Assembly: GCA_030523385.1 (NCBI GenBank)
Contig: JAUNIV010000194.1
Span: forward strand, 1 to 5,435
Direction: 5' to 3'
DNA: 5,435 bases
From: Bacteroidales bacterium
GTDB lineage: Bacteria > Bacteroidota > Bacteroidia > Bacteroidales > Bacteroidaceae
The notes beneath the pieces are model-generated. The model was not told the DNA's origin. It searched no databases and saw only the letters and a program-made list of their open reading frames with translations. Below, piece after piece: positions 1-5,435 of the stretch; the stretch's first letter is position 1; the number at the start of each line of letters is the position of its first letter. The translations under genes were made by a program, and so were the position numbers.

Positions 1-62
1 AAACGCATCATCAAAGCTTTCCACAGGAAGTTGCTTATTCCTCTTACCTATCTTGCATGGAT
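1..62. other. Downstream flank of the efflux operon, no gene seen
   Basis: This short stretch follows the stop codon of the channel gene. On the minus strand it contains only tiny open frames. A possible weak hairpin with a TTCC/GGAA stem and a TGT loop lies at about 19-29, but a 4-bp stem with no clean T-run after it is not a convincing intrinsic terminator. Two adjacent ATG codons on the minus strand (7-12) touch the window edge and could begin another gene, but only a few codons are visible. Confidence 0.5.
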
Positions 63-1370
63 TTACTGTCCGGTGGCCTGGCGGTATTCCAATATCTTCA
101 GGTTATATTGCGAATAAGCCTCCACGTACTTGTCACGGCTCTGGCGAAACATGGCCTGTGCATCCAGCAGGTCGCTCATCGTGGTGGTTCCGGCACGATA
201 GTAATCCTCATTCAGACGCAAATTCTCTGCCGATTGCTCGATGGAACTGCGGGCAATAAGGATTTGCTTGTAAGCATCCTCCAAGTCGTTCCATGCTTTC
301 TGCATCCGTATGACGAGCAGTTCGGAACTGTCGGTCAGTTGGTTCTCGGCATTGCGGAGCTGCAACTTCTGTTTCTTGATGGCGTGCGAACCTCCCCACC
401 AGCCGGACAGAGGGACGGAGACCGTGGCAAAGGCGATGCCGAAAGGATGGGAATGGTCCATCAGATCATCGTACATGTAGCCGGCACCCACTGCCACCGC
501 AGGCAGGTTCTTGCCCACAGCCAGCTGCTTTTGCAGTCGGCTCGCCTTGACATTGCTTTGCAGCAGGCGGTATTCGGGTGTCAGCACCAATGATGCCCCG
601 TGGTCTTTGCGGAGTTCCACGGGAAAGGCAGGGACTTCGTCCGAAGCAAATGCCGCATCTTCCACCTCCACTTCTTCTCCTTCACACCCCATGTATTGAG
701 CCAAGACCATCTTGCTTAGTGAGAGACCGTTTTCCAAATTGACAAGATTGCTTTCCACGTCGTTCTTCTTCAGTTGCACTTGCAGGAGGTCGTTGCGGTT
801 GGTGATTCCGGCACTGACCGCCACTTCCACATCCCGGTGCAACCGTTCCAACATCTCCCGGAGTGAGAGTAGCGTCTTGCGCTTCTCCTTCAGCGTGACC
901 ACCTGCCAGTAATATTGCTCCACGGTCAGCTCCACTTCGTTTGCCGATTGTTCCAGTCGGTAGCGGCTTACCTCCTCTCCCACCCGAGCCAGCTTGTTGG
1001 CATTGACGATCTGCCCTCCGGCAAAAAAGGGCTGTGTGGCCGTGATGCCGCCCATGATGCCGTTCTTTGCCAACGACATCCGCATCTCCGGACTCATATC
1101 CATCTCCAGCAATCCCTTGTTGGCGTTGAAAGCCGCACCGCTGGCACTGACGGTGGGGAAATATTTGGTGAATGCTTCCTTCCGCTCTTGCCGGGCAGCC
1201 TCCACGCTGTTGGCGGCGTTGCGCACGGCGACGTTATTTCGCAGTGCCATCTCGCGGCATTCGTCCAACGTATATCGTTTCTGTGCAAAAGATGAGAGGC
1301 TCAACGTAGTGCACAAAACACAGGTTATCAGATACTTTATTTTATTCGTTTCCATTTTTTTCTTTTTCAT
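63..1370 (-). CDS. TolC-family outer-membrane efflux channel (OEP), third gene of the RND operon
   Basis: This predicted 435-residue protein is the outer-membrane exit duct of the pump. In this family a trimer forms a beta-barrel in the outer membrane and a long alpha-helical tunnel in the periplasm. Residues 6-29 look like a Sec signal peptide (basic start, hydrophobic core, S-F-A before Gln30), so the mature protein begins near QKRYTLDEC. OEP hallmarks are YFPTVSASG (70-78), the second-strand region ATQPFFAGG (111-119), LPAVAVGAGY (289-298), and a C-terminal helix starting YRAGTTTMSDLLDAQ (391-405). The two-fold internal repeat of TolC is visible: SAGITNRNDLLQVQ (186-199) matches RAGTTTMSDLLDAQ (392-405). 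The frame stays open upstream to 1535, inside the transporter gene, but that extension would bury the signal peptide, so I start at ATG 1370. The ATG at 1355 (Met6), preceded by an A-rich tract, is an equally reasonable start. The stop is TAA at 63-65. The gene begins 20 bases after the transporter stop and is very likely cotranscribed. Family assignment is firm; substrate is unknown. Confidence 0.93.
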   Translation of the reverse strand: MKKKKMETNKIKYLITCVLCTTLSLSSFAQKRYTLDECREMALRNNVAVRNAANSVEAARQERKEAFTKYFPTVSASGAAFNANKGLLEMDMSPEMRMSLAKNGIMGGITATQPFFAGGQIVNANKLARVGEEVSRYRLEQSANEVELTVEQYYWQVVTLKEKRKTLLSLREMLERLHRDVEVAVSAGITNRNDLLQVQLKKNDVESNLVNLENGLSLSKMVLAQYMGCEGEEVEVEDAAFASDEVPAFPVELRKDHGASLVLTPEYRLLQSNVKASRLQKQLAVGKNLPAVAVGAGYMYDDLMDHSHPFGIAFATVSVPLSGWWGGSHAIKKQKLQLRNAENQLTDSSELLVIRMQKAWNDLEDAYKQILIARSSIEQSAENLRLNEDYYRAGTTTMSDLLDAQAMFRQSRDKYVEAYSQYNLKILEYRQATGQ

Positions 1371-1390
1371 TTTATGTTCTACTTTTGCAT

Positions 1391-4300
1391 CTATTGCCGT
1401 TCCATCTTCTCCTTCAAAGCACGTCTCTTTGTGCTTCCGCTCAACACCTTCCAATAGGCTACGGGGATAACGGTAAGGATAAAGAACATCGTAATCAGCG
1501 TGCCATAGAAGATGACCGTGCCCATCGGCATCCACAGCCCGCTGCCACCCAGAATCATGGGGATGACACCCATCGAAGCGGCCGCCGAGGTGAGGAAGAT
1601 GGGACGCATACGGCGCTGGGCGGAGTGATAGATGGCATCGTGCACGTTCATCCGCTCTTCGCAGCGCAACTCCTCAGCATAGTCTATCATGATAATGCCG
1701 TTGCGCACCAAGATACCCATCAGGCTGACGATGCCTAAGACGCAGGTCACGCCGAAATCGACTCCCTGCGCCAGTACCCCTATCGCCGTGCCGAACAGGC
1801 AGAGCGAGAGGCAGACGAGCAGCAATGTGGCAGTACCCACGCGCTTGAAGTGAAAGACGAGGATGAAGAAAATGATGACAATGGCAATCATCAAAGCAGC
1901 CATGATGTGGGGCATCTGCTCCTCATTCTCCTCCAGTTCGCCGCCGTAGGAGACGGTCACGCCTTGGGCAACGGGATTGTCCGCCATCGCCTGCTGCACC
2001 CGTGCCGTAGCGGCCATGGTATTCACACCGCGTTCCGTCTCTGCCGAGATGGTAACGGTGCGCACGCCGTTGCGGCGGACAATCTGTCCATACTGCCACG
2101 AAGGTTCCACCGCTGCCACTTGCCGCAGGGGAACATTGGCAAGCCCTCCGGCTACGGGCAGCAGTTCGTCTTTCACGTGGGTGAAGTCCGCACGGTCTGC
2201 CCGGTTGCTCTTCAGCACGACGGGGATGTCATAGTCGCCTTCCCACACCGTGCCTACGGAGATGCCGCTACCATAGCGCAGGGCGAGGGTACCCTCCAAG
2301 GCGGCGTTGCTGATGCCCAAGCGGGTGGATTGGTCTTCATCCAGTGTGATGCGGGTGGCAGCCAGCGGCTCATTGAAGTTGGTGCGAACCAAGTTCAGCT
2401 CGGGCAGGGTGCGGAGCAGCGCCTCGACACGCTCCGCCTCCTTTTGCAACAGGCTGAGGTCGTCACCGCTGAGGCGCACCTCTATCGGACTGACCGCCTC
2501 GCTATAGCCCAACTGCTTGAAGCGGACGACGGCTTCAGGGAACATCGCCCGGTAGCGGGGCGTGTATTCATCCAACAGTGCCACTGTCTCCTCGTTGCCT
2601 GTAGTGTTGACGATGAACTGCGCAAAGTTGGGTCCTCCCATCTGCGGAGCATACGAGTTCTGGAAGCGGGGCGAGCCGCACCCCTTGAAGGAGGCTACGG
2701 AGACCACACGTTCGTCCTGGCGAAGGATGTGTTCCAAGCTGTCAGCAATTTGTGCGGTCTTCTCCACTGCCGTGCCCGTAGGCATGTAGATCTCCACGGC
2801 AAACTGGTTGCGCTCTGCCGTAGGGAGCAGGCGTTGGGGCAAGAGCGTCATCAGGTACAGCCCGATGGCCACCGACACCACGCCCATGCCCAACGTAATG
2901 TAAGGATGGGCAAAGCAGCAGTCGAGTAACCGGTTGTAACCTCCCTGCAACAGGTCGAGGAAGGAAAAAGGTCGCTTACCCTCCTTCGGCTTCTTCTGCT
3001 CCATCGGTTTGCGGATGAAGAAGAATTGAAGAAAGGGCACGAGCAGTTCTGCCACTAAGAGCGAAATCATCAGGATAAGTGTCGTCGCCCACGGGAAGCT
3101 GGCGAGGAAGTCCTTCGTCATCCCCGTCATGGTGAACAGGAAGGGGAAGAAAGTGATGCTGATGGCAAGCGTCGCTGAGAAGATGGATTTGAAGAAGTGC
3201 GTCGCGCTGCGAATGGAGGCGTGCCAACGGGACATGCCTTCGGCAATCATCTCCAGATAGCTGTCGATGATGACGATGGAGTTATCGACAATCATGCCGA
3301 GCGTCACGATCAGCGCCGCCAATGTCACCGTGTTCAGTTCAATGCCGAACGCATAGAACAATCCTAATGAGACGAATATGCTGATGGGTATAGTGGATGC
3401 CGCCACCAGTGCTACCCGCATGGGGAGCAGTAGCATGACGACAAGCACCACGGCACAGATGGCGATGACCAGTTCGTGCAGGAAGGTCGATACGCTGTCT
3501 GCCACCACTTGGCTCTGGTCGGTTATCTTGAAGAGGTTCACGTCGTCGGGTAACGTCTCGGCGAAGCTGTCCAGTTCCGCCTTCACCGCCTCGCCCATCT
3601 GCACGATGTTCTTCCCCTTCTTCATCTCCACACTAAGCAGGAGACACTTCTTGCCGTTGTTGGTGATGTAGCTGTCGGTCACGGGATATTCGCGGACTAC
3701 CCGTGCCACATCCCGGAGGCGGACGGTCTGCCCATCGGGGGTGGAGAGGACAATCATCTCCTGCACATCGCGCAGCGTGTTCATGGAGCGACTGACGTAG
3801 AGGGGCGAGATGTATTCTTCGCTCTTCACCCGTCCGGCTGTGGTGGTGAAGCCTTTCGTGAAGAGTGTCAGGGCAAGTGACTGATCACTCAACCCGTAGT
3901 GCGACAGGCGGTCGTTATCCAGATAGACGGAAATCTGTTCCTGCTGCATCCCGCTGACAGTCATGCGCCCTACGGTCTCGATGCGACGCAGGCGGTCCCG
4001 CAACTCATCCATGTAATCATTCAGTTCGCGATAGGTCTTGTCCTCGCTCTCCATCGTGATGAGCAGGGCGGAGGTATCGCCGAAGTCGTCCATCACTTGG
4101 ATGGCAAGCACACCCGAAGGAAGCTCCGCCTTAAAACCGTTGATGCCGTGCTTGAACTTGCTCCAAAACTCGTCTTTGTTGTTCAGCTCGTCGTTCAGCT
4201 GCACCTGTATGATGGCCATGCCGTCCTTGCTGGTGGAGTGCGTCTTCGCTTTCCTCACCTCCTTGTAGCTGAATATGTAGTCTTCGAGCGGTTTCGTCAC

Positions 4301-4501
4301 CTGTTCCTCTACTTCGGCGGCGGTATATCCGGGGCAGACTGCCGCCACGATACCTTGCCGGATGGTGAAGTCGGGGAATTCATTCTTCTTCATTTCGGCC
4401 AGTCCGAAGACACCGAATGCCATGAGGCAGCACGTCAGCAGGATAATAATCTGCCTGTAGTGCATTGCCCATTCCACGAGGCTGCGTTTCTTCTCTTTCA
4501 T
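1391..4501 (-). CDS. RND efflux transporter, HAE-1/AcrB-like inner-membrane permease
   Basis: This complete 1036-residue protein is the proton-driven pump subunit, of normal length for AcrB-type transporters. Predicted membrane segments are TM1 17-36, TM2 341-360, TM3 364-385, TM4 391-414, TM5 436-458, TM6 471-496, TM7 533-554, TM8 866-886, TM9 889-911, TM10 915-940, TM11 966-985 and TM12 993-1017. The two large periplasmic domains fall after TM1 and TM7, showing the family's internal duplication. Family motifs include EFPDF (41-45), PGYTAAEVEEQVTKPLED (57-74), THSTSKDG (87-94), GMIVDNSIV in TM4 (402-410), LVRNGIIMIDYAEE in TM10 (931-944) and RMRPIFLTS in TM11 (964-972). The relay residues read Asp406-Asn407, Arg933 and Thr971, where AcrB has Asp407-Asp408, Lys940 and Thr978. 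A Lys-rich cytoplasmic linker (497-511) follows TM6. The ATG at 4499-4501 lies 9 bases after the adaptor stop, with a weak AGGG at 4505-4508; the stop is TAG at 1391-1393. HAE-type features and no metal-exporter signature argue for organic substrates such as drugs, bile salts or detergents, but this is inference. Confidence 0.96.
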   Translation of the reverse strand: MKEKKRSLVEWAMHYRQIIILLTCCLMAFGVFGLAEMKKNEFPDFTIRQGIVAAVCPGYTAAEVEEQVTKPLEDYIFSYKEVRKAKTHSTSKDGMAIIQVQLNDELNNKDEFWSKFKHGINGFKAELPSGVLAIQVMDDFGDTSALLITMESEDKTYRELNDYMDELRDRLRRIETVGRMTVSGMQQEQISVYLDNDRLSHYGLSDQSLALTLFTKGFTTTAGRVKSEEYISPLYVSRSMNTLRDVQEMIVLSTPDGQTVRLRDVARVVREYPVTDSYITNNGKKCLLLSVEMKKGKNIVQMGEAVKAELDSFAETLPDDVNLFKITDQSQVVADSVSTFLHELVIAICAVVLVVMLLLPMRVALVAASTIPISIFVSLGLFYAFGIELNTVTLAALIVTLGMIVDNSIVIIDSYLEMIAEGMSRWHASIRSATHFFKSIFSATLAISITFFPFLFTMTGMTKDFLASFPWATTLILMISLLVAELLVPFLQFFFIRKPMEQKKPKEGKRPFSFLDLLQGGYNRLLDCCFAHPYITLGMGVVSVAIGLYLMTLLPQRLLPTAERNQFAVEIYMPTGTAVEKTAQIADSLEHILRQDERVVSVASFKGCGSPRFQNSYAPQMGGPNFAQFIVNTTGNEETVALLDEYTPRYRAMFPEAVVRFKQLGYSEAVSPIEVRLSGDDLSLLQKEAERVEALLRTLPELNLVRTNFNEPLAATRITLDEDQSTRLGISNAALEGTLALRYGSGISVGTVWEGDYDIPVVLKSNRADRADFTHVKDELLPVAGGLANVPLRQVAAVEPSWQYGQIVRRNGVRTVTISAETERGVNTMAATARVQQAMADNPVAQGVTVSYGGELEENEEQMPHIMAALMIAIVIIFFILVFHFKRVGTATLLLVCLSLCLFGTAIGVLAQGVDFGVTCVLGIVSLMGILVRNGIIMIDYAEELRCEERMNVHDAIYHSAQRRMRPIFLTSAAASMGVIPMILGGSGLWMPMGTVIFYGTLITMFFILTVIPVAYWKVLSGSTKRRALKEKMERQ

Positions 4502-4504
4502 AAG

Positions 4505-4508
4505 CCCT
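4505..4508 (-). promoter_or_regulatory. Weak Shine-Dalgarno-like AGGG before the RND transporter
   Basis: On the minus strand AGGG ends three bases before the transporter ATG, inside the 9-base gap after the adaptor stop. The spacing is shorter than the usual optimum, and Bacteroidota often do not rely on Shine-Dalgarno pairing. It may be chance, with translation coupled to termination of the adaptor instead. Confidence 0.25.
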
Positions 4509-4510
4509 GT

Positions 4511-5435
4511 CTATTTCTCTACGGTTATATCCATGTTCTCACTCACTTTCTGCTGACCCTCTATCAGTACCTCGTCGCCGGGAGCCAGTCCGGACGTGAT
4601 GAATACGCCCCGACTGCCCAACTCACCCACCGTTACGTATTTCTTGACTGCTTTTCCTGATTGATTGACCCATACGAACTGGCGGTTGGTGTTGTCCAAC
4701 TGGACAATGTGATTGGCAAGCAGGATGCCTTCGCGTGCCTGTTCCCGTTGTAACTCCGTTTCACAAATCATGCCCGGCAGGAGTTCGCCCGTTTCATTCC
4801 TGACCAATGCCTTCACCTCGTAAGAACGGGACAGCGGATGGGCGGCAATGCCCTTCTCCACAATATTGCCCTCAAACTCCCGATTGCCTAAAGCCGATAC
4901 GCGAATACGTGCCGCTTGCCCGATATGGACGGCGGCTATTTCATTCTCCGGGACGGAGATGCTGACTTTCACCTGCTCCACCCCGACCAGCCGTACCACC
5001 GGGCTTCCGGGCATCACGTTCTGTCCTACCTCTACCTGCTTTTCGGCAATCACTCCGCTGAAAGGAGCATACAGCCGGGAATCTTCCAGATTCTTCCGCG
5101 AGATTTGTTCGGCAGAACGTGCCTGCTTCAGTTTGCTTTGCACCTCGATCCATTGTATTTCGGGCAGGCTATTATTGTCGTGCAGTTGCTTCATGCGGGC
5201 GTAAGCATCCTCCGCCTGCTCCAATGCCGCCGCTGCCACGGCATGACTGTTCTGCAGGGTCACATCGTCCACAGAAGCAATCAGTTCGCCCTGCCTGACC
5301 CGTTGTCCGGCAGACGCCCTGACCTGCGTCAGTGTCCCGCTGACGGAGAAGCTGAGTGTGGAACCGGTCATTTCCTCAATGGTACCGGAAAAGCCCTGCA
5401 CGCCCGCTATGGGTTGTGCCTGCACCGTTTGTACT
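4511..5435 (-). CDS. Periplasmic adaptor (membrane fusion protein) of the RND pump, 5' end cut by window edge
   Basis: This AcrA/HlyD-type adaptor joins the RND transporter to the outer-membrane channel. The visible 307 residues read VQTVQAQPIAG at the window edge, which is mid-protein: the apparent start at 5423-5425 is an in-frame GTG (Val4), not a real start. A signal peptide, perhaps with a lipoprotein cysteine, and a few dozen residues must lie beyond 5435. In visible numbering, the first lipoyl half is about 26-57 (LSFSVSGTLTQV, then GQRVRQGELIASVDD), the alpha-helical hairpin 60-118, the second lipoyl half 120-150 (RLYAPFSGVIAEKQVEVGQNV), the beta-barrel 153-230 (VSISVPENEIAAVHIGQ to LLPGM) and the membrane-proximal domain 232-307 (ending SGLAPGDEVLIEGQQKVSENM). 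At the hairpin tip, Arg80 and Leu84 fit the RLS docking motif, but the Ser position is Pro91. The stop is TAG at 4511-4513. It is the first visible gene, 9 bases before the transporter; the promoter is out of view. Confidence 0.94.
   Translation of the reverse strand, partial: VQTVQAQPIAGVQGFSGTIEEMTGSTLSFSVSGTLTQVRASAGQRVRQGELIASVDDVTLQNSHAVAAAALEQAEDAYARMKQLHDNNSLPEIQWIEVQSKLKQARSAEQISRKNLEDSRLYAPFSGVIAEKQVEVGQNVMPGSPVVRLVGVEQVKVSISVPENEIAAVHIGQAARIRVSALGNREFEGNIVEKGIAAHPLSRSYEVKALVRNETGELLPGMICETELQREQAREGILLANHIVQLDNTNRQFVWVNQSGKAVKKYVTVGELGSRGVFITSGLAPGDEVLIEGQQKVSENMDITVEK

Noticed and set aside
19..29. Small hairpin after the channel gene as a terminator
   Set aside because: The stem is only four base pairs and lacks a following T-run on the minus strand.
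57..593. A 178-codon plus-strand open frame opposite the channel gene
   Set aside because: It is antisense to the conserved C-terminal half of the channel, with no recognisable protein features.
1380..1387. TACTTTTG on the plus strand, matching the Bacteroidota -7 promoter element TAnnTTTG, which would drive antisense transcription into the transporter
   Set aside because: There is no clear TTTG -33 element at the right distance, and with six fixed bases two or three such matches are expected by chance in a window this size.
1850..2929. A 359-codon plus-strand open frame inside the transporter gene
   Set aside because: It lies wholly antisense to well-conserved RND sequence. Its translation is rich in His, Arg, Gln and Gly with no recognisable domain, as expected from the opposite strand of a GC-rich gene.
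1391..4501. Heavy-metal (CusA/CzcA-type) RND transporter
   Set aside because: TM4 and TM10 motifs and overall sequence look like the HAE type, and I see no methionine relay as in CusA. The channel's Met-rich loop alone is not enough to argue for metal export.
3899..4660. A 253-codon plus-strand open frame across the transporter and adaptor junction
   Set aside because: It is antisense to two confident genes, shows no domain or signal sequence, and looks like a shadow frame.
5423..5425. GTG as the start codon of the adaptor
   Set aside because: The frame stays open upstream to the window edge, and the sequence here already matches the interior of an adaptor with no signal peptide, so the gene is truncated by the window.

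Overview
The window holds one minus-strand operon for a tripartite RND (resistance-nodulation-division) efflux pump of the hydrophobe/amphiphile (HAE-1, AcrAB-TolC) type. In transcription order, right to left, the genes are a periplasmic adaptor (membrane fusion protein, 5' end cut off by the window edge), a full-length 1036-residue inner-membrane RND transporter, and a full-length TolC-family outer-membrane channel. Coding sequence covers nearly everything. The non-coding pieces are a 9-base gap, a 20-base gap and a 62-base tail. I see no RNA genes, mobile elements, CRISPR arrays or long repeats.

The host looks like a member of the Bacteroidota, probably Bacteroidales. This is an inference from the adaptor-transporter-channel gene order with a dedicated channel gene, the signal peptide ending in S-F-A before Q-K, the YTLDEC-like start of the mature channel, A-rich translation starts with little or no Shine-Dalgarno sequence, and the adaptor hairpin style (LPEIQW). 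Hand counts over a few lines gave roughly 45-60 % GC, so I do not name a genus.

Layout: 1-62 is a downstream flank with no gene and no convincing terminator. 63-1370 is the channel. 1391-4501 is the RND transporter. 4511-5435 is the adaptor, missing its N-terminus and signal sequence. The operon promoter and any regulator lie beyond the right edge.

The three products should form one envelope-spanning machine. The RND trimer takes substrate from the periplasm or inner membrane using the proton gradient, the adaptor ring joins it to the channel, and the channel passes substrate out through the outer membrane. The substrate cannot be read from the sequence. The system is a known type. The points worth a second look are sequence variations within it: an Asp-Asn and Arg version of the proton-relay residues, a switch-loop region unlike AcrB, a Pro where the adaptor's RLS docking motif has Ser, and a Met-rich predicted surface loop in the channel.
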